54,874 nt of DNA from Bacteroidales bacterium (GCA_017540505.1 JAFYAW010000010.1:1-54874), one strand, 5' to 3'; positions 43,400 to 52,001 are shown, numbered from the stretch's first letter. Notes: a model not told the origin generated them from the sequence alone. A program made the numbers and translations.

Positions 43400-46096
43400 T
43401 TATTGTTGTTTCAGATAATTCTCTTTGAAAAAGTCGTTGTATAAGGCTCTTCCCTCCTTGTTGTTATAGAATGTCGTGTAGTTGGTGGCCGACATGGCGT
43501 ACACCTCGATGTTGCCATTGGCGATGTCGGGGGCGAATTTGTCGTTTTTCACCAGAATATTATAATAGTCCACTGCCGCCGCCTTGTTGTTGAATTTGGC
43601 CACCGTGACCATCTGCTGGGTGTTGTTGATATAGAAACTGCTGAGGTTGAACCGTTGCAAACCGAAATGTGTTTTATTGAAATTTGTCAGATTGAGTTTC
43701 ACATCCTGTACGGGCAGGTTGGCGGTTTTCACCAGCAGCACCACATAGTGCATCTCGTCATCCTTGACCACGAAAGGATTCGTCGGATTGCTCCGAGGGG
43801 CCTCTATAACCGGTGCTTCCGAAGTTTTGGTGGAATCCGTCACAGTAGGGATTGTGGCGGCCAGCTTCTGGGCATCAAAGGTGGAGAGGTAAATGCGTGC
43901 CAGCTCGGCCACTTCATACTGCCCATACTGGCTGATTACGTTCCGTAGCCCAACGATGAGCGTATCCTCGTTGTAAACCTGGCCGGCAGCCACTGCGCGC
44001 AGGTAGGCGAATTTCGACCTCAGCTCCTTATCCTGGCATTGGGACAGGGCCTCATTCGATTTCTGTACCACACTGCTCCACTGGCGGTTCTGGTAGTCGT
44101 TGTACACTTCTGCATATTTTTCTTCAACGATTTTCTCCTGATTGGCCAGTTTCTTGTAATAGTCGGGATCCTGAACCAGCTTGGCGTAGTCAGTATCTGG
44201 ATATTTGGTCAGCAGTATCTGCTTGTAATGTTCGTATTTCGGGTCGTTTTGCTTTAAATAGATGGAATAAAGCAGGAACGTGCAAGGGAGCGCGTACTCC
44301 GACTCGGGAAAACGTTTCAGCAGGGATTCGAACGAGGCACAGGTTCTTGGGATGTCGTTCAGAAGATCCTGATAGATGAAGCCCACCTCATAGAGGTCGC
44401 GGGCGATGATGGCATTGGAGGTGTCTATCGCTCCAGGGGTAAGAGGCAGGTCCTGCAGATAGTACTCTTCCTTCTTGGGGTCGGTTTCCCGCTTCTTGAT
44501 GGGATTGCCATCCTCGTCATACTCTACCGAATCTTTGGCGAGGCTCGGATCGTTCATCAGGGCCATATCCTCGAAGGACATCTGCATCTTGTTGCTGACA
44601 AACCAGAGGTCTTCCAGTTTCCGGTTGCCCCATCGGCGGTAGAAATCCTGTTGGCCGGCAGTCACTAACGACTGGTTATAGAAATACCACTTGCCGTTGG
44701 AGGAGGTGGTGTTGATGTTCGTATAGGAGGATGCGTTCTGCAACGCCAGCATACGTTCAGCCTCTTCAGCAGCGGCTTTCCGCTCGGCCTCGGTATAGTC
44801 GGCAATCATTTTCCGCACCCACGCCTTGCGCTGGCTCTCCGGCATCTTGGCGATGCGCTGCAAGCTGTCCTGCAAGTCAATCTCATCCAGTTTGTCCACC
44901 AGATCCTTCAGCACATTGGCCCGTTTCAGTATGTTGTCATAATCGGGGTAATTCTTGGGGATGCTCATGGCGGCCGTGTCGTAGTAGGCCTGTGCCAAGC
45001 GGTACTCGTCCTGACTGAAGAACAGGTCGGCGAGCGTGAGGCTGGAGAATGTCTTCTGATAGTAGTTATTCGTGGAGGAAGAGACCGACTTCTTCAGGTA
45101 GCTGACACGCAGGGAGTCGTCCTCATCGATGCGGGCGATTTCCGAGCAAGCATAATAGATTTGGTCCTTGAAATCCTCATTCTTATGTTCGCCCAACATC
45201 TTCTTGAACTGCTTCATAATGGCATTCCGGGACGATTCGCTACCGTCGTAGTTGGAAGCCAGATGCATCTGGGCACTGAAAATCTGTTCATAGACGGACG
45301 ACTTCTTAATGACCTTCATGAAGTTTTTCTGAGCCTCGGCCTGTTGTCCCATTTCCTCATATAATTGTCCCAAAATCAGGTACAGACGGGTCTTGAAATC
45401 GCGTTTCGGGTGGGCGTCAATGGTGTTCTGGATAAAGTCGATGGCCTCCTGCTTGTCGCCGTCAGGGGCTGAGAGGTGATACTCGGCCTTCGCGGCGTTG
45501 AACCACACGTTGAACTTGTTGTTTTTCTTGTTAGTGGCTAAGTAGTGCAGGTTCTCAAGCTGTTCGTCGGCACTGGAGTAGTAGCCTTGGCGCATGGCAG
45601 TGCGGGCCAGCAAGACGGCGGCCTCATTGTACGTGTTCGACTTGGGATAGTTGTGCATGATGTAGTTGAACACGCGCTGCGCCTGTGTGTAGTCCTGCTT
45701 GTAGAAGTAGGCCTTGCCCATGATGAGGTAGGCGTCATCGATAGTCTTCACGTACTCCTTGCCACGGATCAGCATCGAATGCTTGTAGATGGACTTCGAG
45801 GCCTTCTCAATGGTCCTGTCCAGATAGGGCAGTGCCGAACCGAGGTCCGACTTGCTGGGATAGTTATAGACAGGCAGGCGCGTCGTGTAGTTGTCCTTGC
45901 CCACCTTGGCAAGTTCCGCCTCGGCGTTTTTCATGGCCTGCTGGCCATTCCAAAGCACATTGTACTTGTTGGTTACATTATGGTAGGCCCGGTTGGGGAA
46001 CGTGTTTTTTGATGTGGAACAGGCCGCCAGCCCGACCAGCAAGGCTGCCAGCAGGCCTATCAACATAAGAGTAAGAAGGTTATTTTTCTGTTTCAA
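43400..46096 (-). CDS. PorW/SprE-type TPR lipoprotein of type IX secretion
   Basis: An 898-aa protein that begins with TTG (46096). The next in-frame ATG would remove the charged start of the signal peptide MKQKNNLLTLMLIGLLAALLVGLAAC, so TTG is favoured. After the lipobox Cys, FPNRAYHNVTNKYNVLWNGQQAMKNAEAEL is the hallmark of the PorW/SprE family. Many tetratricopeptide units follow to about residue 680 (AYLIMGKAYFYKQDYTQAQRVFNYIMHNYP, LYLILGQLYEEMGQQAEAQKNFMKVI). The C-terminus (KFNNKAAAVDYYNILVKN) may form a separate domain. PorW links the T9SS motor to the translocon. The T9SS cargo at 27006 fits. Confidence 0.88.
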   Translation of the reverse strand: MKQKNNLLTLMLIGLLAALLVGLAACSTSKNTFPNRAYHNVTNKYNVLWNGQQAMKNAEAELAKVGKDNYTTRLPVYNYPSKSDLGSALPYLDRTIEKASKSIYKHSMLIRGKEYVKTIDDAYLIMGKAYFYKQDYTQAQRVFNYIMHNYPKSNTYNEAAVLLARTAMRQGYYSSADEQLENLHYLATNKKNNKFNVWFNAAKAEYHLSAPDGDKQEAIDFIQNTIDAHPKRDFKTRLYLILGQLYEEMGQQAEAQKNFMKVIKKSSVYEQIFSAQMHLASNYDGSESSRNAIMKQFKKMLGEHKNEDFKDQIYYACSEIARIDEDDSLRVSYLKKSVSSSTNNYYQKTFSSLTLADLFFSQDEYRLAQAYYDTAAMSIPKNYPDYDNILKRANVLKDLVDKLDEIDLQDSLQRIAKMPESQRKAWVRKMIADYTEAERKAAAEEAERMLALQNASSYTNINTTSSNGKWYFYNQSLVTAGQQDFYRRWGNRKLEDLWFVSNKMQMSFEDMALMNDPSLAKDSVEYDEDGNPIKKRETDPKKEEYYLQDLPLTPGAIDTSNAIIARDLYEVGFIYQDLLNDIPRTCASFESLLKRFPESEYALPCTFLLYSIYLKQNDPKYEHYKQILLTKYPDTDYAKLVQDPDYYKKLANQEKIVEEKYAEVYNDYQNRQWSSVVQKSNEALSQCQDKELRSKFAYLRAVAAGQVYNEDTLIVGLRNVISQYGQYEVAELARIYLSTFDAQKLAATIPTVTDSTKTSEAPVIEAPRSNPTNPFVVKDDEMHYVVLLVKTANLPVQDVKLNLTNFNKTHFGLQRFNLSSFYINNTQQMVTVAKFNNKAAAVDYYNILVKNDKFAPDIANGNIEVYAMSATNYTTFYNNKEGRALYNDFFKENYLKQQ

Positions 46097-46144
46097 TCTT
46101 GTAGAATCTAATAATAAAGACAGAATAACGTTCCGACTGGGATT

Positions 46145-46756
46145 TTATTTTTCGTGCTGCTTGAAATATTCCTCTAACAGACGTTGGACATATTTCCCGA
46201 ACACATCGAACTCGATATTGACGACCGTCCCGGGTTTGAAGTTGTGGAAGTTGGTCACCTTGTGCGTGTAGGGGATAATGGCCACGGAGAACATGCCCCG
46301 TTCGGAGTCCACCACCGTCAGACTCACCCCGTTGACGGAGATGGAGCCTTTGGGTACGGTGAAGTTGTTCTTTTCGGGGTCATACGAGAAATAGTAGCGC
46401 CAACTGCCGTTCTCGTCCACCACACGCTCACATACGGCGGTCTGATCGACATGACCTTGGACGATGTGGCCGTCGAAGCGGCCGTCCATGCGCATGCTGC
46501 GTTCCAGGTTCACCTCATCGCCCACCTTCCAGGTTTTGAGGTTGGTCTTCAGCATGGTTTCTTCCATGGCAGTCACCACATACTGTTTCTTCTCCTTGTC
46601 TATCTTCACGATGGTCAGGCAGCATCCGTCATGGGCCATACTCTGGTCGATGGACAACTCGTCGGCGAAATCCACCTCCAGCGTAAAGTCAAAATTCGTC
46701 CTATCCTGTTTTATATCAACGATTTTGCCTGTTTTTTCAATAATACCCGTAAACAT
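46145..46756 (-). CDS. ribE: Riboflavin synthase, alpha subunit
   Basis: Dismutates two 6,7-dimethyl-8-ribityllumazine molecules to riboflavin. Two tandem lumazine-binding barrels are visible: MFTGIIEKTG with SMAHDGCCLTIVKIDKE (first) and RMDGRFDGHIVQGHVDQ with KGSISVNGVSLTVVDSE (second), and a C-terminal helix. At 203 aa it is the normal size. It has its own promoter at 46781. No other rib genes are nearby, and I see no FMN riboswitch. Confidence 0.95.
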   Translation of the reverse strand: MFTGIIEKTGKIVDIKQDRTNFDFTLEVDFADELSIDQSMAHDGCCLTIVKIDKEKKQYVVTAMEETMLKTNLKTWKVGDEVNLERSMRMDGRFDGHIVQGHVDQTAVCERVVDENGSWRYYFSYDPEKNNFTVPKGSISVNGVSLTVVDSERGMFSVAIIPYTHKVTNFHNFKPGTVVNIEFDVFGKYVQRLLEEYFKQHEK

Positions 46757-46780
46757 TATTATCCTAAATTAAAAAACGCG

Positions 46781-46788
46781 CAAAGATA
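46781..46788 (-). promoter_or_regulatory. -7 element TATCTTTG for ribE
   Basis: A minus-strand TAnnTTTG match 25 bases before the ATG. Confidence 0.65.
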
Positions 46789-46844
46789 CAAAAAATCAGG
46801 GAATAGTGAATAGTTGAGGGTTGATAGTTTAGAGTTTGGAGTAA

Positions 46845-46873
46845 TTTGCCAATAGCCAATGGCTATTGGCAAA
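46845..46873. repeat. 13-bp-stem palindrome with repeat-rich flank
   Basis: TTTGCCAATAGCC, loop AAT, GGCTATTGGCAAA. To its left the tract has repeats such as GAATAGTGAATAGTT and GTTGATAGTTTAGAG. It lies just after the dCMP deaminase stop and could stop transcription, but there is only a short T/A run, so terminator function is unsure. Confidence 0.6.
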
Positions 46874-46880
46874 CGGCCCA

Positions 46881-47372
46881 TTACTGGTTCTTATACTGCA
46901 CCACTTCGTCGGAGAAGAACTCTAATTGGACGCCGGCGGCCTTGAACATCTCCTCGGACTCGGCTCCGGCGTGGTATTTGTTGGCGCACACCACCCGTTT
47001 GATGCCGCAGTTGATGATGAGCATGGCGCACACGCGGCAGGGGGTCATGCGGCAGTAGAGGGTGGCACCGTCTAACGAGATGCCCAACTTGGCAGCCTGG
47101 CAGATGGCGTTTTGCTCGGCATGGACGGTCCGTACGCAATGCTGCGTCACGGTGCCGTCCTCATGGACCGTCTGTTTGAGCTGGTGGCCCACCTCGTCGC
47201 AATGGGGCAGCCCCTTGGGCGAGCCCACGTATCCGGTGACGAGGATTTGGCGGTCGCGCACCACCACGCAGCCACTGCGCCCGCGGTCGCACGTGGCCCG
47301 CTTGCTAACTGTATCAGCGATTTCCATGAAATATTCATCCCACGAGGGACGTATGTGTTTGGTTTCTTCCAT
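46881..47372 (-). CDS. Deoxycytidylate (dCMP) deaminase
   Basis: The start at 47372 (MEETKHIRPSWDEYFMEIA) follows a TATCTTTG promoter; longer readings would include it. The 163-aa enzyme has the zinc motifs HAEQNAI (H84, catalytic E86) and PCRVC (C112, C115). RGRSGCVVVRDRQILVTGYVGSPKGLPHCDE is typical of the dCMP deaminase/ComEB group. It makes dUMP for thymidylate synthesis. Cytidine deaminases lack the extended N-terminal part seen here. Confidence 0.93.
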   Translation of the reverse strand: MEETKHIRPSWDEYFMEIADTVSKRATCDRGRSGCVVVRDRQILVTGYVGSPKGLPHCDEVGHQLKQTVHEDGTVTQHCVRTVHAEQNAICQAAKLGISLDGATLYCRMTPCRVCAMLIINCGIKRVVCANKYHAGAESEEMFKAAGVQLEFFSDEVVQYKNQ

Positions 47373-47397
47373 AATTTCCGTTTTTTTATTAAAAATG

Positions 47398-47405
47398 CAA
47401 AGATA
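47398..47405 (-). promoter_or_regulatory. -7 element TATCTTTG for the dCMP deaminase gene
   Basis: A minus-strand TAnnTTTG match 26 bases before the ATG at 47372. Confidence 0.65.
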
Positions 47406-47446
47406 CATAAATTTCGAAAACACGCAGGCATATTAAATTGCCGTCT

Positions 47447-47474
47447 GTAGAGACGTGCCATGGCGCGTCTCTAC
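47447..47474. repeat. 28-nt GTAGAGACG palindrome, intergenic copy
   Basis: GTAGAGACG, centre TGCCATGGCG, CGTCTCTAC; one position breaks perfect symmetry. Same family as 258-285 and 51286-51313. It lies between the dCMP deaminase gene and a lipoprotein gene. Confidence 0.85.
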
Positions 47475-47533
47475 GAATAACAGAGGAAAGATACATAAAA
47501 TGGTGAAAACCGTGCGGGTGCCGTATGGTTCAC

Positions 47534-48466
47534 CTATTGAAGTTTCACCGCCGGCCAGCCATAGTCCTGATAGCAGGTGACAGGCAGGTCGTGTTCGCGC
47601 ACGTATTTGGCGGTGGTGGCCTTGCGTTCTGCCTCACGGACCTGCTCGTCGGAGTTCACCTTCCAGAAATCCTCGAAATGGTCTCCGAAAATCCGTTTCG
47701 CGCTACGCAGGTTGCCCGCACCGTCCTCTGTCTGTTCAAAAGAGATCACATCGTAGCGGTCGCCATTTTTGCGCACATGCATAAGTCCAGGGTGGCTGCC
47801 GCCAGACACGGTTTTGAGGATATCTCCTTCGATGTTGTAATGGAAGACCCAGAAGTCGCCCCACACGAGGATGTCATCGGGATTGCTCTTGTCGGTGGCG
47901 ATAATGGTGCCGCACGGGATGCACACTTGGCCTTGCGCGTAATTCATGCCTATTTCGTTGGTCAGATAGCAGTTGATCGCAGCCAGCTCGGTGGCGTGGT
48001 TCCGATTCAGTTCTGCCACCCAGTCCAGGCACTCCTGTTTCTTTCCATCAAAATCGGATATCAGCCACTGGTTCTGCACGAGGGTCATCTCCATTTGGTG
48101 CTGCTTAGGTGCCTCCTCCGAAATCGTGCCGTCACCCCATTTTTGCTGTACGCTCACGTATGCGATAGCATGGGTGTCGTCTTGTTTTTTCACCGAATCA
48201 ATAGTATATACCGACGTTGAGCCGCCGTTGCCGGTCACGAAATAGTAGAGCCATTCGTTATCCATCGGGTCGTCGGGCTTGGCTTTAAAAGCATCCGCCA
48301 ATGCCTGATAGAAGTCGGGGGTCATGTACTTCTCCGCTTCCGGAAGCAGCTTATGGTCAGGAACATACTGACACAGTTCCTGCGCACGTTCGTATAGTTG
48401 TTTTTCCTTGTTGCCGCAGCCTATCAGCAGCAATATCACACAGGGTATCAAGAATAATTTTTTCAT
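47534..48466 (-). CDS. Hypothetical lipoprotein (310 aa)
   Basis: Signal MKKLFLIPCVILLLIGC with Cys17 as the lipobox cysteine. An N-terminal helical part (EKQLYERAQELCQYVPDHKLLPEAEKYMTPDFYQALADAFK) leads to a beta-rich domain with SVYTIDSVKKQDDTHAIAYVSVQQKWGDG and MEMTLVQNQWLISDFDG, which looks like an NTF2-like or DUF3828-type fold. The second half (PCGTIIATDKSNPDDILVWGDFWVFHYNIEGDILKTVSGGSHPGLMHVRKNG) has no family I can name. Confidence 0.65.
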   Translation of the reverse strand: MKKLFLIPCVILLLIGCGNKEKQLYERAQELCQYVPDHKLLPEAEKYMTPDFYQALADAFKAKPDDPMDNEWLYYFVTGNGGSTSVYTIDSVKKQDDTHAIAYVSVQQKWGDGTISEEAPKQHQMEMTLVQNQWLISDFDGKKQECLDWVAELNRNHATELAAINCYLTNEIGMNYAQGQVCIPCGTIIATDKSNPDDILVWGDFWVFHYNIEGDILKTVSGGSHPGLMHVRKNGDRYDVISFEQTEDGAGNLRSAKRIFGDHFEDFWKVNSDEQVREAERKATTAKYVREHDLPVTCYQDYGWPAVKLQ

Positions 48467-48490
48467 TATGGTTTGTTTTTAACAACGATG

Positions 48491-48498
48491 CAAAAATA
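48491..48498 (-). promoter_or_regulatory. -7 element TATTTTTG for the lipoprotein at 47534
   Basis: A minus-strand TAnnTTTG match 25 bases before the ATG. Confidence 0.55.
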
Positions 48499-48593
48499 AT
48501 AATTTCACCTTGAAGTTGATAACAAAATAGGAAAGTTTATTTTCGTGCAACACAAGTGATCCGTTGAAAAAATAATCGACCCCAAAAATTGAA

Positions 48594-48813
48594 GCCTCGG
48601 AGAGGCGCTACGCACGTAGTGCAATTAACACCACACAAGCGAAGCGTAGTGTGGTGATGGCTGACGCGCACGCGCTATACCTAATCATCGCCTCGGAGAG
48701 GCGCCACGCACGCAGTGCAATTAACACCTCACAAGCGGAGCGCAGTGTGGTGTGAGTCGCCGCGCAATGTGGTGAGGACTGGTGCGCACACGCTAAAACA
48801 TCTCGAAGAGATG
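48594..48813. repeat. REP-like hairpin cluster upstream of the Y1 transposase
   Basis: Two units each consist of GCCTC-GGA-GAGGC, then a GCAC-GTA-GTGC-type hairpin, then GCAATTAACACC, then a CACCACAC/GTGTGGTG-type hairpin (48594-48656 and 48690-48753). A third, shorter stretch ends in CATCTC-GAA-GAGATG (48799-48813). Stems keep pairing despite base changes. This fills most of the 428-bp gap before the transposase; the rest is AT-rich leader. Confidence 0.82.
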
Positions 48814-48894
48814 AGACCAACACAATAATCCGAATATCTCATCGTTCTCCTTTGTTGCACAAACAAAATTTTAACAATAACTATAAACAAAATT

Positions 48895-49344
48895 ATGAGT
48901 TACACACAGACTTTCTATCACATCATCCTTCGCACACATTGTAGCATTCCAGCCATAGTCGAGGACCACGAGCGAGAGCTATATTCCTACATGCACGGTT
49001 TCATCAACAACAAAGGAGCTCGCCTCTACCGCATCGGCGGTATGCCCGACCATGTGCATCTTTTCGTATCTCTGCCCGCGACCTTGGCGATGTCCACGTT
49101 TGTCCAAGAGCTCAAAGTCTCCACCAGCAAGTGGCTCAAGGCCAACCCTAATTTTCCGTTTTTCGACGGCTGGACGAAGGAGTATGCGGGCTTTTCATAC
49201 AATCTGCGCGATAGAGACATGATCGTAGGGTACATCGCCAAGCAGAAGGAGCACCATCGTCACGTGACATTCTCCGAGGAGTACCGACAATTCCTTGTCG
49301 AGAACGGCGTTGAGATCAAGGAGGAGTACTTTCTCCAGGACTGA
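48895..49344 (+). CDS. IS200-like Y1 (HUH) transposase, REP-associated
   Basis: A 149-aa single-domain Y1 transposase. The HUH metal motif is H53-V-H55 in GMPDHVHLFVSLP, and the likely nucleophile is Tyr113 in VGYIAKQKEHHRHVTF, followed by the usual helix with Gln/Glu. Such enzymes cut and join single-stranded DNA at hairpins. No tnpB lies beside it. Hairpin repeats on both sides (48594-48813 and 49351-49487) and further copies at 49571 and 52740 suggest a REP-associated tyrosine transposase (RAYT) or an IS200 element that mobilises them. The frame is intact with all key residues, so it may be active. Confidence 0.88.
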   Translation: MSYTQTFYHIILRTHCSIPAIVEDHERELYSYMHGFINNKGARLYRIGGMPDHVHLFVSLPATLAMSTFVQELKVSTSKWLKANPNFPFFDGWTKEYAGFSYNLRDRDMIVGYIAKQKEHHRHVTFSEEYRQFLVENGVEIKEEYFLQD

Positions 49345-49350
49345 TTGTCG

Positions 49351-49487
49351 CATCTCTCCGAGATGCCTGCTCTGACCGCGCTTGCCTGTCACCACACTGC
49401 GCCTGTCCTTCTCACCACACTGCGCGCTATCGCGCTTGTATGGTGTTAATTGCACCTGTCGGTGCGTCTCATGCCTCTGGCATGAAG
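49351..49487. repeat. REP-like hairpin cluster downstream of the Y1 transposase
   Basis: Six bases after the transposase stop: CATCTC-TCC-GAGATG (49351-49365), CCTGCTCTGACCGC, two CACCACACTGCGC segments, a CGCGC-TAT-CGCGC-like hairpin, TGTATGGTGTTAATTGC, GCACC-TGTC-GGTGC and CATGCC-TCT-GGCATG (49470-49484). Several parts are reverse complements of the upstream cluster, and the whole order recurs at 52778-52987. Confidence 0.82.
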
Positions 49488-49570
49488 CCAAAGTTGATAC
49501 AAAGCATTTTTTACGTGAAGTCACCACTACGAAGAGGCTTTCTACTATCATCAATTTTATTTCAGTCATC

Positions 49571-49612
49571 GCCTCGGAGAGGCGCCACGCACGCAGTGCA
49601 ATTAACACCATC
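49571..49612. repeat. Solo REP-like unit
   Basis: About 42 bases (from ATC before GCCTCGGAGAGGC through GCAATTAACACC) equal the unit at 48687-48728 base for base by my reading, without the following CACCACAC hairpin. It sits just before the 3' end of the convergent gene at 49629. Confidence 0.8.
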
Positions 49613-49628
49613 ATAATGGGAACACACT

Positions 49629-50435
49629 TTACCACGGCTTGTGTTTCTTCAGGAAATATTCTCTTTCTTTTTCAGTAAATGTCTCCTGGCCGGCGGCACC
49701 ACCTTGGTAACTGAAATAACAGTGGTCGTTGTATGGGATCACCACTCCATTCATCGCTGACGCTTTCTCTTCATTGGTCATCGGACGGTTTAGGACAGTG
49801 TAACAATAGAGTCCCCAACCAACACGTCGGAACCATATCCTCAGCTGTTCGGGGGTGGATTGGGAATAATCAAAGCCTATGCACCCCATATCTTTCAACT
49901 GCTTGCAAATGTTATCGTATTCCTCGGAGGATAGCCCCGCAATAGTCATTAACGAGTCTTTATGCAGTCCAGCTTCTTTGCCACTATATGGCAGATAGCG
50001 CTTGTCCGGGCCTTTCACACAGAATCTCTCAAGTTTATTACCATTGAATTCTACTGTGACATCACAGCTATCGGCAATGGCGGATTGAACGTATCGATGA
50101 AACTCTTCCATTTCGGTGTGATGCCCGTTATAGTGTGTTGCCATAACATCAGGAGTGCACTTTTGATTAGGCAACATACAGAAAACAGCCCAAAGCAATA
50201 TATTTACGACACCCCAAAGGACTATGGTCAGTTGCCATTTGTCACGGCAGCGAATGCTCGCGAAAAACAACACAATGCTGACAATAAGAGCAGGTATCCA
50301 AAGCCACCAAAAGAAAACAAAAATGAAAAAGCCTACATCATTGCCTATCCACATTGAAATAATGATGGCTGTGGCGATGGCGAAAGGAATCAGTTTTAGG
50401 ATTCCGAAGAGGGTTGTGCGGGCTAGCTCTGTCAT
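49629..50435 (-). CDS. Hypothetical membrane protein (268 aa)
   Basis: The ATG at 50435 (MTELARTTLFGIL) is preferred; the longer frame adds 31 basic, unlikely residues. Three membrane helices lie in the first 105 residues (LIPFAIATAIIISMWIG, VGFFIFVFFWWLWIPALIVSIVLFFAS, LTIVLWGVVNILLWAVFCML). An exported or cytoplasmic domain of about 160 residues follows (EMEEFHRYVQSAIADSCDVTVEFNGNKLERF, PEQLRIWFRRVGWGLYCYTVLNRPMT), with two Cys in its first half. No family is recognised. Confidence 0.65.
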   Translation of the reverse strand: MTELARTTLFGILKLIPFAIATAIIISMWIGNDVGFFIFVFFWWLWIPALIVSIVLFFASIRCRDKWQLTIVLWGVVNILLWAVFCMLPNQKCTPDVMATHYNGHHTEMEEFHRYVQSAIADSCDVTVEFNGNKLERFCVKGPDKRYLPYSGKEAGLHKDSLMTIAGLSSEEYDNICKQLKDMGCIGFDYSQSTPEQLRIWFRRVGWGLYCYTVLNRPMTNEEKASAMNGVVIPYNDHCYFSYQGGAAGQETFTEKEREYFLKKHKPW

Positions 50436-50518
50436 AAGGTTCGTATACTTTTTGTGATTTCTTGCAGTCTTCTTTGATTTTGCTGCAGTTCTACCGCCAT
50501 AAGGGATGATACCAGATG

Positions 50519-51211
50519 CTATAACCACTTGAAACTCCCTTCTTCTGCACCCACCTCGAAATGGTACTTCGCGATGCCGAGGTCGAGGTGCGCGTAGCCG
50601 ATGAGGGAGAACTTGGCGATAGCCTCCACACGGTTGTCGTCGTGCAGCACAAACTCGAATTTCTGCTGATTGACGGCCGTGGGGGCGAGCAGTGCGGCCT
50701 CCACGCCATTCACGAACCAGTTGGGGAAACTGGCAACTGAGGATTTGTTCGCCGTCACGTTGGCGATGGTCTTCTTTTGCGGGTGCTGTACGCCTTGCGC
50801 GGCCCCATAACCTATGGAGATGACGGCTTTCAACTCTTCACCCTCTCCCACGGAATAGGCCTGCTTAACCTTCTTGAATGTCAGGCCGACCCAGCATGAA
50901 TTGAGGCCGAGGGTTTGCACAAGCAGCACCACCTTTTCACCGTAGTAGCCGGCCGTCACGTCGCCGATCTTTCCCTTGGGTGCCACCACGGCAATATAGT
51001 TGCTCACATTCCCAAACTTGCCGTATTTAGGCCAGTCCACCCCTTTGCGGAACGCCTTGGGTTCGTTGGTCACCAACTGCAGATGCATGCCGCCCTCGCG
51101 GTTGCATTGGTCGATGCACGCCTGTATGGCCTCGATTTTCTCCGCCTCAATGGGCTTGTCGAGGTATTGCCGCACGGAATGGCGGACTTTGATGGCTTCA
51201 AGTTCGGTCAT
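50519..51211 (-). CDS. Nitroreductase family protein
   Basis: FMN-dependent oxidoreductase fold, 230 aa. N-terminal VRHSVRQYLDKPIEAEKIEAIQACIDQCNREGGMHLQLV is the FMN-binding start of the family. VVLLVQTLGLNSCWVGLTFKK and VISIGYGAAQGVQHPQKK are the later landmarks, and LLAPTAVNQQKFEF resembles the second FMN motif of the larger TM1586-like nitroreductases. The substrate is unknown. It begins after a TATTTTTG promoter. Confidence 0.85.
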   Translation of the reverse strand: MTELEAIKVRHSVRQYLDKPIEAEKIEAIQACIDQCNREGGMHLQLVTNEPKAFRKGVDWPKYGKFGNVSNYIAVVAPKGKIGDVTAGYYGEKVVLLVQTLGLNSCWVGLTFKKVKQAYSVGEGEELKAVISIGYGAAQGVQHPQKKTIANVTANKSSVASFPNWFVNGVEAALLAPTAVNQQKFEFVLHDDNRVEAIAKFSLIGYAHLDLGIAKYHFEVGAEEGSFKWL

Positions 51212-51236
51212 AATAATTGGAATTTTTCAGTGGAGG

Positions 51237-51244
51237 CAAAAATA
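51237..51244 (-). promoter_or_regulatory. -7 element TATTTTTG for the nitroreductase gene
   Basis: A minus-strand TAnnTTTG match 26 bases before the ATG. Confidence 0.55.
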
Positions 51245-51285
51245 ATAATTTCAGAGACACGAAGGCAATCAGTATTCTCCTTGCT

Positions 51286-51313
51286 GTAGAGCCGCAATGC
51301 ATTGCGTCTCTAC
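51286..51313. repeat. 28-nt GTAGAGACG palindrome, intergenic copy
   Basis: GTAGAGCCG, centre CAATGCATTG, CGTCTCTAC, with one mismatch (GAGCC for GAGAC) in the left arm. It lies between the nitroreductase promoter and the 3' end of the lipoprotein gene. Confidence 0.85.
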
Positions 51314-51323
51314 TCGCCGGTCC

Positions 51324-52001
51324 CTAAATTCCCAAAGAGTAAACGTACGATTCTATTTCGCAGTTCGGTTTTTTAAAGGTCACGGTCTTCGTCGTTTTGC
51401 TTTTGGCATCGTATATTTTCCAGCGGCCGATGCACCAATAACCCTCCGCAAGCAGCGAGTCATTGTCACCGTAATAGCCTACGCCCTCGAATCGGACAGT
51501 TTTTCCATCGTTAAGATACTCCTTGATATACGCTCGGTAACCGAGTCGGAATCCTTCTATCACCGTATCTACTTTGGTGATATTGGTAAGGTGCAGACCT
51601 AGCTTCCCCTCAAAGAATATTTTCATTTCCCCGCATTCAACACCTTTGCAGTAATCCATTTCAATTCTAGTCCTTTCGATCTGATTGATCCTTTCATCAT
51701 CCGTATATGTGGCGTGCCCATCCAGCACCCCATCAACATAATGCTCCTTGTGGATCCACCCGTACTCCTCATACGTCCAAAAGCCCGTTCTTCGGCCTTC
51801 GGAATCGTATTGTTTGACTTCCTTGAATGTTTCTTTCTCACTGTCATAGGTAACAGAGGGGACAGTGTCATTTTGTGAGATAGTGTCGCTTTGTAGCATA
51901 GTGCCAACATTAGGGCCATTAACATTGCCGTTCTTGCAGGCCGTCAACCAGAAGACGAGCAGGGCAGCACAAAATGTCAATTTCATCGAAAAACACTTCA
52001 T
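51324..52001 (-). CDS. Hypothetical lipoprotein with MORN-like repeats
   Basis: Two starts are possible: 52001 (MKCFSMKLTF) or 51986 (MKLTFCAALLVFWLTAC); both give a lipoprotein signal with lipobox LTAC. The mature part has repeated short strands of the MORN/YwqK kind: KQYDSEGRRTGFWTYEEYGWIHKEHYVDGVLDGHATYTDDERI, then CKGVECGEMKIFFEGKLGLHL, then IKEYLNDGKTVRFEGVGYYGDN. Such repeats form small beta hairpins. Function unknown. The gene overlaps nothing and no clear -7 element is visible. Confidence 0.65.
   Translation of the reverse strand: MKCFSMKLTFCAALLVFWLTACKNGNVNGPNVGTMLQSDTISQNDTVPSVTYDSEKETFKEVKQYDSEGRRTGFWTYEEYGWIHKEHYVDGVLDGHATYTDDERINQIERTRIEMDYCKGVECGEMKIFFEGKLGLHLTNITKVDTVIEGFRLGYRAYIKEYLNDGKTVRFEGVGYYGDNDSLLAEGYWCIGRWKIYDAKSKTTKTVTFKKPNCEIESYVYSLGI

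Noticed and set aside
48608-48823. Open frames inside the REP-like clusters (also 52765-53094)
   Set aside because: They are products of the repeated hairpin sequence (peptides such as ALRAWRLSEAM recur wherever the repeat occurs) and not genes.
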